Below are positions 8,517 to 18,052 of a stretch of DNA of 64,000 bases, piece after piece. The stretch's first letter is position 1. Each line of letters starts with the position of its first letter. Under the pieces are notes generated by a model. The model worked only from the letters and a program-made list of their open reading frames with translations. It made no database searches and had not been told where the DNA came from. Source of the DNA: CALAGJ01 sp964293305 (GTDB taxonomy: Bacteria; Bacteroidota; Bacteroidia; Chitinophagales; Chitinophagaceae); contig CAXYYO010000009.1 of NCBI GenBank assembly GCA_964293305.1, positions 32,777 to 96,776 on the forward strand, read 5' to 3'. The translations under genes and the position numbers were made by a program.

Positions 8517-11006
8517 ATGCAATTTGGTAGATCTATCATAACCCTTTTTTTATTTTTTGTACTATCCATTTCAAAGAGTGCTGCACAGTCAAATATTATA
8601 CAGGGGAATGTACTAGATAAACAAAGTGAAGACCCCATACCGTTTGCAAGTGTACGATTACAAATAAGGGGAAAGGGTTCTTTAACAGATACTTTGGGTC
8701 ATTTTTCCATTGCACTATATCAATGGCCGGCAGATGATACTTTAATTATCAGCAGTGTGGGCTACTTGCCACGCTCCATTCCATGTTCAAAACTCAAAGA
8801 TTCTGCATCAATTTCTATACTTTTAGAAGTAGCCCCACCGGTTGTGACGGCTGTGGTTAAAGCAAAATACAACCGTTCTTTATGGTTTTGGAGAAAAATT
8901 ATTTCTAAAAAACCAATTAATGATCGTAAGCAATATGAAAATTTTGGGTACGAAGTTTATAATAAACTGGAACTAGACCTTAACAATATAGATATTAATC
9001 AGCTAGAGGAAAATAAGTTACTAAAGCACTACTCATTTATACTTCAATATGCGGATTCTACCTCCGAAAAAACCCCCTATTTACCTGTGTACCTCACAGA
9101 AACATTGAGTGATTACTATTTTCAGGAAGCCCCAAGAAAAACACGTGAAGTAATAAAAGCAAATAATACTAATGGTATTGATAATGAAAGTATTATTAAA
9201 CAACTGGGTGTCACCTACCAAAACATAAATGTTTATAATAATGTGTTGCCTGTTTTTGATAAACAATTTATAAGTCCATTGCATGATAATGCAGATAACT
9301 TTTATAATTTTAAATTAGCGGATACGCAATATCTCGGTGGAAAACGATTGGTACATCTATTTTTTACGCCAAAGCATCCAGGAGAAAATACATTTACCGG
9401 TGACTGTTGGGTACATGACACCACATTTGCCATACAGAAAATTACTATGCGTCCTGCCATGGATGCCAATATCAATTTTATAACCGGTCTATCAATGATT
9501 CAGGAATATAAACTGGTATCAGACTCTATATGGTTTTTATATAAAGATAAATTTGTTGCAGATATATCACCGTTGGGAAAAAAGAACTTAGGTTTTAAAG
9601 CAAGAAAAACAACCACCTATAAAAATGTTATTTTAAACAATGAAGAGATAAAAAAACTATTGGCTGAAAATAAATCTAATGAAGAAATCATTTTATTAAC
9701 AGCCACTGGCAACAAGCCTGATAGCTTTTGGATGGATAATAGACATGAACCGCTAAATAAGGATGAAAAGGCTGTGTATGCAATCCTTGATACGCTTACA
9801 AGAGATAAAAAATTTATACATACCAGAAATGCTATTAATTTTCTAACTACAGGCACGAAAGATATTGGCAAAATACGCATTGGCCCATGGTATAACTGGA
9901 TTACAGGTAATGTGTATGAAGGCACACGTTTAAGATTTGACCTTACAACAAACAGAAAATTCAGCGATCATTTAAACCTAAGCGGTTATGTAGCTTATGG
10001 TTTTACAGACCAGAAACCAAAAGGCATGTTTCAGGTAAAATATTTATTTAAAAGAGAGCCCTGGACTGTATTAAATTTTTACATTAAATCGGATCTTGAT
10101 AATGGACAGGTTTCTTATGACCAATTAGGAAGTGACAATGTATTTGGTTTATTACTCAGGAAGCCAAATCTGCCTTTCAAATTTCAACGGGTGGAGGAGC
10201 AGAAACTTGATTTTTATAGAGAAAGTTATAATGGATTTGCGTTTGGTTTAAGCACATCTCACAAACAATATACTGCAATACTCAATTTGCCAGAGGCATC
10301 CTTGTTTCCAACAAAAGTGGGAACTGCCTTTAATAATTTTGAAACTGCAATAAGATTTCGGTATGCATACCAAGAGCGGAGAATTGAAGATAATTTTCTA
10401 AGAGTAAGTGGTGGAAGTCTTTATCCCATAGTTGATGCAAAAATTGCTAAAGGTTGGCCAGGTATGATGGGCAGCAGCTATGCTTATACCAAAGCTGATA
10501 TTTCAATTTCAGATTATTTACCAGCGGCACCTTATGGCATATTTTATTATAACCTCTTTGCAGGGAAAGTTTGGGGAACTGTACCTTATCAATTGTTGGA
10601 TATCCAACCCGGAAATGAATGGTATTATTACAGCAAATATTCCTTCAATCTGATGAATCGTTTTGAATACCTCACTGATAGATATGCCGGTTTTAATGTG
10701 GAGCATAACATTGGCTCTGGCATGTTTCGCTGGTTTGGTTTTACAAGAAAATTGAAGCTTAGACAACTCTGGAACATAAAAGGTGTGGTAGGCGATTTGA
10801 GTAATGAAAATGAACAACTCAACTATGTGGGAAATTTTCCTTTTACACCACTAAATAATAAACTCTATATAGAAGCCGGAACAGGTATTGATAATATCTT
10901 TAAATTCTTTAGGATAGATTTTATATGGCGTGTGCTTCCAAGTCCTCTACCCGAAAACAATGCTCAAAAATTCGGGGTATTTATGGGTTTCCACCTTAGT
11001 TTATAA
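8517..11006 (+). CDS. DUF5686 family outer-membrane protein with carboxypeptidase-regulatory-like domain
   Basis: 829 residues. Signal peptide about 1-23 (ends SAAQ), then a CarboxypepD_reg-like domain (about 25-105; IQGNVLDKQSEDPIPFASV, LIISSVGYLP), a central region with VVKAKYNRSLWFWRKIISKKP typical of DUF5686, and a C-terminal half of alternating aromatic strands consistent with a beta-barrel of the surface-antigen type. Function is unknown; these proteins are common in Bacteroidota outer membranes. Its own promoter and the terminator just upstream indicate it is transcribed separately from the TonB receptor. Confidence 0.85.
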   Translation: MQFGRSIITLFLFFVLSISKSAAQSNIIQGNVLDKQSEDPIPFASVRLQIRGKGSLTDTLGHFSIALYQWPADDTLIISSVGYLPRSIPCSKLKDSASISILLEVAPPVVTAVVKAKYNRSLWFWRKIISKKPINDRKQYENFGYEVYNKLELDLNNIDINQLEENKLLKHYSFILQYADSTSEKTPYLPVYLTETLSDYYFQEAPRKTREVIKANNTNGIDNESIIKQLGVTYQNINVYNNVLPVFDKQFISPLHDNADNFYNFKLADTQYLGGKRLVHLFFTPKHPGENTFTGDCWVHDTTFAIQKITMRPAMDANINFITGLSMIQEYKLVSDSIWFLYKDKFVADISPLGKKNLGFKARKTTTYKNVILNNEEIKKLLAENKSNEEIILLTATGNKPDSFWMDNRHEPLNKDEKAVYAILDTLTRDKKFIHTRNAINFLTTGTKDIGKIRIGPWYNWITGNVYEGTRLRFDLTTNRKFSDHLNLSGYVAYGFTDQKPKGMFQVKYLFKREPWTVLNFYIKSDLDNGQVSYDQLGSDNVFGLLLRKPNLPFKFQRVEEQKLDFYRESYNGFAFGLSTSHKQYTAILNLPEASLFPTKVGTAFNNFETAIRFRYAYQERRIEDNFLRVSGGSLYPIVDAKIAKGWPGMMGSSYAYTKADISISDYLPAAPYGIFYYNLFAGKVWGTVPYQLLDIQPGNEWYYYSKYSFNLMNRFEYLTDRYAGFNVEHNIGSGMFRWFGFTRKLKLRQLWNIKGVVGDLSNENEQLNYVGNFPFTPLNNKLYIEAGTGIDNIFKFFRIDFIWRVLPSPLPENNAQKFGVFMGFHLSL

Positions 11007-11013
11007 GTATGAT

Positions 11014-11241
11014 TTAACCATGAATTTCACTTATAATTTCCTTTTCTCTTCGCCACCATTTTATACCAATAAAAGCACCTATGGCAAGTGGGGTAAGCAT
11101 GAGATAAACAATTCCCGCATTTAAGCCCTTTGCTGGTCCTTCTCCTAATTGTGATGCCGTTTTTGTGCAAATGGAACATTGGGCATTCACTGAAATTTCG
11201 ATGAAAGTAAAAAGTACAAATAGCAAGAATATTTTTTTCAT
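11014..11241 (-). CDS. Small conserved membrane protein with CxxC after the signal sequence
   Basis: 75 residues: hydrophobic leader (1-20, ends VNAQ), a short segment CSICTK with two cysteines, then LGEGPAKGLNAGIVYLMLTPLAIGA forming one membrane helix and a charged tail. I do not recognise a named family, but the composition, leader and cysteine pair look like a real protein rather than chance. It is convergent with the DUF5686 gene (8-nt gap) and divergent from the aminotransferase. The CxxC right after the leader could bind a metal or form a disulfide; that is inference. Confidence 0.7.
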   Translation of the reverse strand: MKKIFLLFVLFTFIEISVNAQCSICTKTASQLGEGPAKGLNAGIVYLMLTPLAIGAFIGIKWWRREKEIISEIHG

Positions 11242-11294
11242 ACGGGTGTAAAGTTAATAAGATTGTGCAGCTTTTATTATTTTGTGCAAGCAAA

Positions 11295-12587
11295 ATGGAA
11301 AGAAGAAGAAATTTTATAAAAAAAGCTGCTACACTCGCCGGAGTATGGGGAGGGGCATCCCTATTTAATGAACTACTTGCGGCTTCATATATCAACCATA
11401 ATAAATCAGTAGCGCATTTATCGCCAACACAGCTAGCAATAGATGAAGACTATTGGTCTGTTATACAGCAAGCTTATACTGTAAACCCAAATATCATTAA
11501 TCTAAATAATGGAGGGGTTAGCCCCTCACCAAGAATAGTACAGGAGGCTGTGGAGCGCTATAATAAATTGAGTAATGAAGGGCCTTCCTATTTTATGTGG
11601 AGAATATTAGATATGGGTCGTGAACCACTGCGTCAAAAATTAGCACTGCTTGCAGGCGTGTCTGATGATGAAATAGCAATTAACAGAAACTCCACAGAGG
11701 CTTTGAATACAATCATATATGGCTTACCCTTACAAAAAGGGGATGAAGTAATTGGTTGTGTACAAGATTATCCAAATATGATACAAGCATGGAAACAAAG
11801 AGCACTGCGTGATGGGATAAGCTATAAACAACTCAGTTTTAATTTTCCAATAGAGAATGATGCAGACATAGTAAATGCTTATGCAAATGCCATCACTCCA
11901 CAAACTAAGTTAATTCATATTACACATATCATAAATTGGGTAGGCCAGATAATGCCTGTGAGAAAAATTGCAGACATGGCTCATGCAAAAGGGATTGAAG
12001 TTTTGTGTGATGGTGCCCATTCCTTTGGATTACTTGATTTTAAAATACCAGATTTACAATGCGATTATTTTGGCACAAGCCTGCACAAGTTTCTAAGTGC
12101 CCCCATTGGTAGTGGTATGCTTTGGATGAAGAAAAACAAGATTGAAAAAATATGGCCATTGCTCTGTAATGATAAACCACAAAGTGCAGATATCAGAAAA
12201 TTTGAAACATTGGGTACCAGAAGTTTTCCCATAGAGCAGGGTATTGGCGAAGCAATATTATTCCACGAAAGTATTGGAACAGCAAGGAAAGAAGCAAGGA
12301 TTAGATACTTAAAAAATTATTGGGCAAATCAGGTAAAAGATTTGCCAAGGGTAAAATTGCATACATCACTATTGGATGCATTTTCCTGTGCAATATGTGG
12401 TATCAGTATTGAAGGTATGAAACCTGCCGCCTTAGATGCAGCACTCTTTAATGATTATAAAATTCATACGGTTGGTATAGAATGGGAAAATATAAGCTGT
12501 GTACGTATTACTCCACATGTTTATACCAGAATACAGGACCTCGATAAATTAATTGGTGCCATTAAGAAAATTACAAGGTTAAAGTAA
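11295..12587 (+). CDS. Tat-exported class V aminotransferase-fold PLP enzyme
   Basis: 430 residues from the ATG that yields MERRRNFIKK, a twin-arginine export signal (RRNFIK) followed by a hydrophobic stretch; a start 30 nt upstream would bury this signal. The PLP fold is evident: INLNNGGVSPSP near the N-terminus, NSTEALNT, CDGAHSFG with the cofactor-binding Asp (residue 239), and TSLHKFLSAP with the Schiff-base Lys (residue 265). Relatives include isopenicillin N epimerase-like and cysteine desulfurase-like enzymes; the substrate is unknown. Export of a folded cofactor enzyme fits the Tat route. Confidence 0.88.
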   Translation: MERRRNFIKKAATLAGVWGGASLFNELLAASYINHNKSVAHLSPTQLAIDEDYWSVIQQAYTVNPNIINLNNGGVSPSPRIVQEAVERYNKLSNEGPSYFMWRILDMGREPLRQKLALLAGVSDDEIAINRNSTEALNTIIYGLPLQKGDEVIGCVQDYPNMIQAWKQRALRDGISYKQLSFNFPIENDADIVNAYANAITPQTKLIHITHIINWVGQIMPVRKIADMAHAKGIEVLCDGAHSFGLLDFKIPDLQCDYFGTSLHKFLSAPIGSGMLWMKKNKIEKIWPLLCNDKPQSADIRKFETLGTRSFPIEQGIGEAILFHESIGTARKEARIRYLKNYWANQVKDLPRVKLHTSLLDAFSCAICGISIEGMKPAALDAALFNDYKIHTVGIEWENISCVRITPHVYTRIQDLDKLIGAIKKITRLK

Positions 12588-12661
12588 AATCAAAATTAGG
12601 TATTTCACCTGAGCTAAAACCCATAAATTCTGTAGAAAACAGCCTTACTGGTTTGATGGAT

Positions 12662-12687
12662 AAAAATTATTTTCTAAAATAATTTTT
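12662..12687 (-). terminator. AT-rich perfect inverted repeat at the end of the small lipoprotein gene
   Basis: Two perfectly complementary 12-nt arms (12662-12673, 12676-12687) overlap the last codons and stop. On the minus strand the 3' arm ends in five Ts. Could terminate the small gene, though all pairs but one region are A-T. Confidence 0.35.
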
Positions 12688-12786
12688 ATCATGAGAGGGG
12701 CATGCTGCACCTCTTGTATCCACGCAGGATGATAAAATTGTGGAAGCAACAAAGAGAAACAGGGCAGCGATTAATAACTTTCGCAT
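12667..12786 (-). CDS. 39-residue predicted lipoprotein
   Basis: Below the usual size cut-off but well supported. It encodes MRKLLIAALFLFVASTI then a perfect lipobox LSSC (Cys21), followed by a short mature part VDTRGAACPSHDKNYFRK. A basic start, hydrophobic core and lipobox in the right order make this a lipoprotein signal peptide recognised by signal peptidase II. A perfect -7 element TATGTTTG lies 17 nt upstream of the ATG, and an inverted repeat covers the stop. Mature peptide would be 19 residues including the lipidated Cys and one more Cys (29). Function unknown; it lies between a Tat aminotransferase and a cytochrome c peroxidase but has its own promoter. Confidence 0.72.
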   Translation of the reverse strand: MRKLLIAALFLFVASTILSSCVDTRGAACPSHDKNYFRK

Positions 12787-12803
12787 ATTTTATTATTAAA
12801 ACG

Positions 12804-12811
12804 CAAACATA
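12804..12811 (-). promoter_or_regulatory. -7 promoter element TATGTTTG for the 39-residue lipoprotein
   Basis: Exact TAnnTTTG on the minus strand, 17 nt before the ATG at 12786. Confidence 0.5.
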
Positions 12812-12855
12812 AGAAGAATATTTTTTGTAAGCATTTTTTTAACGGTCCAAAATGA

Positions 12856-13887
12856 TTAGGGTAATGCAAATTTTTTATCTGTAACGAACCGATAATCATT
12901 CAGTGTAAGCAGAAACGCTTTTAAATCGGCCTGTTCATCCTTTGTTAAACTAATGCCCGGATTGTCCCCAGCACGAAGAAACATGGGTTCAATATTTGGG
13001 GTTTCTTCCATAAGATAAACATAATGATTAATTACTTCATCTATATTATTGATACTGCCATCATGCATAAATGGCGGCGAAAAAGCAAGATTTCTCAGGC
13101 TGGGCACTTTAAATTTATAATCGTCGGTAGGGTTTAAGGTTATAAGACTTCTTCCCTTATCATTATATCGAAAATTGATAGGTACTCCATTATTTTTAAA
13201 ACTATAATCAGTAAATAAAGGCTCTTTATGGCAGCTATTACAATGCTGCAAAAAGATATCATACCCTTTTTGTTCTTGGATTGTAAAACTAGACTCCCCT
13301 CTTTTTACGCTGTCATATTTCGCATTATCACTTACACACATCAGCATAAACTGACTGAGTGCTTTTAAAAAATGAGCGGTAGTGATGGTATCATCATTAA
13401 AGGCTCTTTTAAATAGTGGTGAATATGCTGTTGTATTTCTTATTTTTATTAAAACATTTTCCACTGTTTCATCCATTTCCACAGGATTAGTAATGGGTGC
13501 TATGGCCTGAAGATCTAAGTCAAAAATACCACCATCATGCATAAAAGTTGGGGCCCATGCTAGATTGGCAATGGCTGGAGCATTCCGTGTACCAAATCGG
13601 TTGTAAATACCATGACTCACATTATGTCCATGATGTGTAAATCCGGAGGCTTGAATATGACAACTGGCGCAGCTAATAGTATTATCGGCCGATAGCATAG
13701 GGTCATAAAACAATTTTAATCCAAGCTCAAACCCTTCATTAGTTAGTTGATTATTTTCAAAATCATAAACGGGATTTGGGAAATAGGATGGTTTGGGAAA
13801 ATCAATATATTGCTGATTATTGAGGCTTTTGCTACATGCAAAAACAATACAAGAAAAAATCAATATTATGATCTGTGTTTTTTTCAT
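12856..13887 (-). CDS. Di-haem cytochrome c peroxidase / MauG family lipoprotein
   Basis: 343 residues. The N-terminus has a hydrophobic leader and lipobox-like VFAC (Cys18). Two c-type haem sites are present: CASCH at 73-77 and CNSCH at 216-220. The conserved MHDG motif appears twice (TFMHDGG and PFMHDGS), as in bacterial di-haem peroxidases. The likely reaction is reduction of hydrogen peroxide in the periplasm with electrons from a cytochrome, though MauG-like members oxidise protein substrates. It is transcribed alone, toward the small lipoprotein gene (69 nt away). Confidence 0.9.
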   Translation of the reverse strand: MKKTQIIILIFSCIVFACSKSLNNQQYIDFPKPSYFPNPVYDFENNQLTNEGFELGLKLFYDPMLSADNTISCASCHIQASGFTHHGHNVSHGIYNRFGTRNAPAIANLAWAPTFMHDGGIFDLDLQAIAPITNPVEMDETVENVLIKIRNTTAYSPLFKRAFNDDTITTAHFLKALSQFMLMCVSDNAKYDSVKRGESSFTIQEQKGYDIFLQHCNSCHKEPLFTDYSFKNNGVPINFRYNDKGRSLITLNPTDDYKFKVPSLRNLAFSPPFMHDGSINNIDEVINHYVYLMEETPNIEPMFLRAGDNPGISLTKDEQADLKAFLLTLNDYRFVTDKKFALP

Positions 13888-14292
13888 TAGTTATATCTTA
13901 CAACAATGATTTTCTTCAAGATTTTTTCTATTCAAGTAAAAAAATATGTCATAATGCAAAAACCTATTAAAAGTAAAAATACAATAGATTACTTAATTAA
14001 AAGAAAATTTCACAGTTCACACAAAACTGGTATCTCAACATGGTATTCTTAATATCAATTAATACATTATTATTAGTTTTTTGAAAAAGCAAAACCATAA
14101 TTTTTTTATCCTAAAATATTTTCAGGATGGGAAGCTACATTTCACTACTGATAAGCTTTTGCTATATTCATTTAAACTTTATATCCTGAAAAAAACTCTC
14201 CACAAATAGAGAACATCCAAATACATAAGTAAAATCATTCGCTTCAACTCATTACTTTTGCAACATCCCAAAAAAATTCTCAATTAGATTCT
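13888..14292. other. Intergenic region upstream of sdhCAB
   Basis: 405 bp of AT-rich sequence between divergent genes. It contains a clear promoter element for sdhC at 14253-14260. I see no coding frame or structured RNA that I can support. Confidence 0.5.
14253..14260 (+). promoter_or_regulatory. -7 promoter element TACTTTTG of the sdh operon
   Basis: Exact TAnnTTTG; predicted transcript starts about 26-29 nt before the sdhC ATG at 14293. Confidence 0.55.
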
Positions 14293-14997
14293 ATGACCTG
14301 GAAACAAGTCTTTATTTCATCGGTAGGTAAAAAAATTGTTATGGCCCTTACTGGCATTTTTTTAATTACCTTCCTCTTAGTGCATGTAAGTATTAATGCC
14401 TGTGTATTTGCTGATTTATTTGCAAATGATGATGGCGAAATGTTCAATAAAGCAGCTCATTTTATGGGTAGCACGGTGCTGATCCGTATAATGGAAGTTG
14501 GATTATTTGGTGGCATCATATTGCACATCGTGCAGGGTTATTTATTAACACTAGAAAACCGCAGCAAACGTACTGTGGGATATGCTGTAAGCTATGGCAA
14601 TACTGGTAGTAAATGGTATAGCCGCAGTATGGGTTTATTGGGCACACTTATTTTGATATTTTTAGTGCTTCATCTTTATCATTTTTGGACACCTGCCCGT
14701 TTTACACAAGTTGGCCTTGAAGTACCTGTTGAGTATAATGGTGTAGAAATGCATAATATGTTTTTACTGATGAAAACTACTTTTATTAGTCCGATTGTAA
14801 TTGTGGTGTACTTATTGGGTTGTGTATCATTAGCATGGCATTTGGCTCATGGCTTTCAAAGCGCATTTCGCACTATGGGTGTGCACAACAAAAAATACAA
14901 TACACTCTTAATATCATTAGGCTATGGATTCTCTATAATTATACCTCTTTTATTTATTCTCATGCCAATATCTTTTCATTTTGGATGGATTGGTTGA
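14293..14997 (+). CDS. sdhC: Succinate dehydrogenase / fumarate reductase cytochrome b subunit
   Basis: 234 residues with five hydrophobic helices and several conserved histidines (LLVHVSINAC, GIILHIVQGY, LVLHLYHFW, SLAWHLAHGFQSA). This is the single-subunit, di-haem cytochrome b membrane anchor of the type B succinate:quinone oxidoreductase found in Bacteroidota. It anchors SdhAB to the inner membrane and passes electrons to menaquinone. First gene of the three-gene operon, 88 nt before sdhA. Confidence 0.93.
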   Translation: MTWKQVFISSVGKKIVMALTGIFLITFLLVHVSINACVFADLFANDDGEMFNKAAHFMGSTVLIRIMEVGLFGGIILHIVQGYLLTLENRSKRTVGYAVSYGNTGSKWYSRSMGLLGTLILIFLVLHLYHFWTPARFTQVGLEVPVEYNGVEMHNMFLLMKTTFISPIVIVVYLLGCVSLAWHLAHGFQSAFRTMGVHNKKYNTLLISLGYGFSIIIPLLFILMPISFHFGWIG

Positions 14998-15085
14998 TGA
15001 ATAAAAGCGACTATTTATGGTCAATTCGTTCTACAAACACTTATCATACATTATCTGTTATACTAAGCAATAAAATAAGAATAAC

Positions 15086-17059
15086 ATGCCGGATGCCAAA
15101 ATTCCTTCGGGGCCATTAGACCAAAAGTGGACACAATATAAAGGTCATTGCAAACTTGTAAACCCTGCTAATAAAAGAAAGCTGGAAGTAATTGTAGTTG
15201 GTACAGGTTTGGCAGGTGCTTCTGCCGCAGCAGCATTAGGTGAGCTGGGTTACAAAGTAAAAGCATTTTGCTTTCAAGATAGCCCACGCAGGGCACATAG
15301 CATTGCCGCACAAGGCGGTATAAATGCAGCAAAAAATTATCAGAATGATGGGGATAGCGTATATCGCCTTTTTTATGATACCATCAAAGGTGGCGATTAT
15401 AGAGCAAGAGAAGCAAACGTACATCGCCTTGCGGAAGTAAGTGCGAATATCATTGACCAGTGTGTGGCGCAAGGAGTTCCATTTGCAAGGGAATATGGCG
15501 GCTTACTTAGTAATCGTTCATTTGGTGGCACACAGGTTCAAAGAACTTTTTATGCAGCCGGGCAAACTGGTCAACAATTGTTGATTGGAGCTTATCAAGC
15601 TTTAGAAAGACAGGTTGCACTCGGCAATGTAAAAATGTACACCAGGCATGAAATGCTTGATATTGTTATGATTGATGGAAAAACACGTGGCATCATAGCA
15701 AGAGATTTAAAAAATGGAAAATTAGAACGTCATTTTGGCCATGCTGTTTTATTATGCAGTGGTGGATATGGAAATGTGTTCTATCTATCTACAAATGCAA
15801 TGGGTAGTAATGTAACTGCTGCATGGAAAGCACACAAAAAAGGAGCACATTTTGGAAACCCTTGTTTTACACAAATACATCCCACCTGCATACCTGTAAG
15901 TGGTGATCATCAGAGTAAGTTGACTTTAATGTCTGAATCTCTCCGAAATGATGGTAGAATATGGGTGCCAAAAAAGGCTAACGACACAAGAAAGCCAAAT
16001 GAAATTTCAGAACAAGAAAGAGATTATTATTTAGAAAGAAGATATCCTGCCTTTGGAAACCTAGTACCACGAGATGTAGCCAGTAGGGCCGCAAAGGAAA
16101 GATGCGATGCAGATTATGGAGTTGGCACAAGTCGTCAGGCAGTTTTCCTTGATTATGCCGCAGCAATAGAGAGATATGGAAAAATAGAAGCGGGTAAAAA
16201 AGGATTAGATAACGTAAGTGAAGCAGAAATAATTAAAATGGGTAAAGAGGTGGTTAAGCAGAAATATGGTAACCTCTTTGACATGTATGAAAAAATAACC
16301 GGAGAAAATCCTTATGAAGTTCCCATGCGCATTTACCCTGCAGTACACTATACAATGGGTGGTCTTTGGGTAGATTATGAACTAATGACAACAGTACCGG
16401 GGTTGTATGCACTAGGAGAAGCAAACTTTAGTGATCATGGTGCCAATAGATTAGGTGCCAGTGCTTTGATGCAAGGTTTGGCTGATGGATATTTTGTTAT
16501 CCCATATACTATCGGCAATTACCTCTCTGATGAAATTCGCACAAATGCCATCTCTACAGACCATGAAGCATTTGTAGCAGCCGAAAAATCAGTACAGGAT
16601 CGTATTGAGAAGTTAATGCAAATCAAAGGAACCCAATCAGTAGAAAGTTTTCATAAAAAATTGGGTAAAATAATGTGGGATAAATGTGGTATGAGCAGAA
16701 ATGCAGAAGATTTGAAAACTGCTATTAGCGAAATACAAAATTTAAAAAAAGAATTCTGGTCTGATGTAAGAATACCTGGTGAAATCAATGAAATGAATCT
16801 CGAATTAGATAAGGCTGGTCGTGTAGCAGATTTTATTGAACTGGGAGAACTGATGTGCATTGATGCATTACAACGTGAAGAAAGCTGTGGTGGCCATTTC
16901 AGAGAAGAACATCAAACACCAGATGGTGAGGCAGAGCGTCACGATGAATCGTACATGTATGTTGCAAACTGGGAGTTGAAAGGTGAAAGTACCTGGCAAC
17001 TGCACAAAGAGCCATTACTTTATGATGAAGTAAAACCAAGTCAAAGAAGTTATAAATAA
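15086..17059 (+). CDS. sdhA: Succinate dehydrogenase / fumarate reductase flavoprotein subunit
   Basis: 657 residues. The FAD-binding dinucleotide fold is seen at GTGLAG (39-44) and the covalent flavin attachment motif HSIAAQGG has its His at residue 71. Downstream are the substrate-binding blocks HPTCIPVSG and YPAVHYTMGGLWVDYE, and the FAD-contact region GANRLGASALMQG. The length is usual for the Bacteroidota type B enzyme. Catalyses succinate oxidation in the TCA cycle, or fumarate reduction in reverse. The start MPDAKIPSG is preceded by no Shine-Dalgarno sequence, as for its neighbours. Confidence 0.96.
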   Translation: MPDAKIPSGPLDQKWTQYKGHCKLVNPANKRKLEVIVVGTGLAGASAAAALGELGYKVKAFCFQDSPRRAHSIAAQGGINAAKNYQNDGDSVYRLFYDTIKGGDYRAREANVHRLAEVSANIIDQCVAQGVPFAREYGGLLSNRSFGGTQVQRTFYAAGQTGQQLLIGAYQALERQVALGNVKMYTRHEMLDIVMIDGKTRGIIARDLKNGKLERHFGHAVLLCSGGYGNVFYLSTNAMGSNVTAAWKAHKKGAHFGNPCFTQIHPTCIPVSGDHQSKLTLMSESLRNDGRIWVPKKANDTRKPNEISEQERDYYLERRYPAFGNLVPRDVASRAAKERCDADYGVGTSRQAVFLDYAAAIERYGKIEAGKKGLDNVSEAEIIKMGKEVVKQKYGNLFDMYEKITGENPYEVPMRIYPAVHYTMGGLWVDYELMTTVPGLYALGEANFSDHGANRLGASALMQGLADGYFVIPYTIGNYLSDEIRTNAISTDHEAFVAAEKSVQDRIEKLMQIKGTQSVESFHKKLGKIMWDKCGMSRNAEDLKTAISEIQNLKKEFWSDVRIPGEINEMNLELDKAGRVADFIELGELMCIDALQREESCGGHFREEHQTPDGEAERHDESYMYVANWELKGESTWQLHKEPLLYDEVKPSQRSYK

Positions 17060-17083
17060 TAATTAGCAAATTCTATATACAAT

Positions 17084-17845
17084 ATGGAACAAGATACAAT
17101 GAATCTCAAGCTTAAGGTATGGCGGCAGAAAAATGCAACCGCAAAAGGTGGTTTTGAAAATTATTCAGTGAGTAATATTTCTTCAGAAATGTCATTTTTG
17201 GAGATGTTTGATGTACTCAATGAAAAACTTATTGCCGAAGGTAAAGAGCCAATTGCTTTTGATCATGATTGTCGGGAAGGTATATGTGGCATGTGTTCTA
17301 TGTATATCAATGGTAAACCACATGGACCTTGGCAAGCCACAACTACCTGCCAGCTACACATGCGTGCTTTTAAAGATGGCGATACCATCGTAGTAGAACC
17401 TTGGCGTGCAAATGCATTTCCGGTTATTAAAGATTTGGCTGTAGATAGAGGTGCTTTTGATAGAATCATTCAAGCAGGTGGATTTGTATCTGTAAACACG
17501 GGCAATGCCGTAGATGGAAATGCACTTCCAATAGACAAGGATAAAGCCGATGCAGCATTTTATGCCGCTGCCTGTATAGGATGCGGAGCTTGTGTGGCAG
17601 CTTGTAAAAATAGCAGCGCCATGCTATTTCTCAGCGCTAAAGTATCACACTTGTCTCTACTGCCTCAGGGTGCACCAGAAAGAAGAAGTAGAGTGGTAAA
17701 TATGGTGGCACAAATGGATAAAGAAGGATTTGGAAGTTGTACAAATACCGGTGCATGTGAAGCTACGTGTCCAAAGGAAATATCCATTAGCAACATAGCA
17801 AGACTCAATCAAGAATATTTGGCTGCTAGTCTAGTAAGTGAATAA
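17084..17845 (+). CDS. sdhB: Succinate dehydrogenase / fumarate reductase iron-sulfur subunit
   Basis: 253 residues. The plant-type [2Fe-2S] ligands are C63, C68, C71 (CREGICGMC) and C89. Two further clusters follow: CIGCGACVAACK for [4Fe-4S] and CTNTGACEATCPKE for the remaining centre. It carries electrons from the flavin to the cytochrome b. It begins 24 nt after sdhA; the ATG at 17099 is an alternative start. A strong terminator follows. Confidence 0.96.
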   Translation: MEQDTMNLKLKVWRQKNATAKGGFENYSVSNISSEMSFLEMFDVLNEKLIAEGKEPIAFDHDCREGICGMCSMYINGKPHGPWQATTTCQLHMRAFKDGDTIVVEPWRANAFPVIKDLAVDRGAFDRIIQAGGFVSVNTGNAVDGNALPIDKDKADAAFYAAACIGCGACVAACKNSSAMLFLSAKVSHLSLLPQGAPERRSRVVNMVAQMDKEGFGSCTNTGACEATCPKEISISNIARLNQEYLAASLVSE

Positions 17846-17893
17846 TTAAAATACGGTATTAATACATTATTAATTGATATTTAAACTCAAAGA

Positions 17894-17919
17894 AGCCTTG
17901 GATTCTCCAAGGCTTTTTT
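17894..17919 (+). terminator. Rho-independent terminator of the sdhCAB operon
   Basis: Perfect 9-bp stem (AGCCTTGGA / TCCAAGGCT, 17894-17914) with a 3-nt loop and a T-run. Confidence 0.92.
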
Positions 17920-18026
17920 AATATACCAATCAGCTCAAATTTTTCAATAAATATGCATTTCACAAACAACTTGCATCTTTAACATTAGCAAAAAATATAT
18001 TTGATTTACTCAATTATTTATGCCAT

Positions 18027-18034
18027 TACATTTG
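18027..18034 (+). promoter_or_regulatory. -7 promoter element TACATTTG
   Basis: Exact TAnnTTTG, 18 nt before the ATG at 18053. Confidence 0.5.
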
Positions 18035-18052
18035 TGCTCAAGTTTGTGATAT

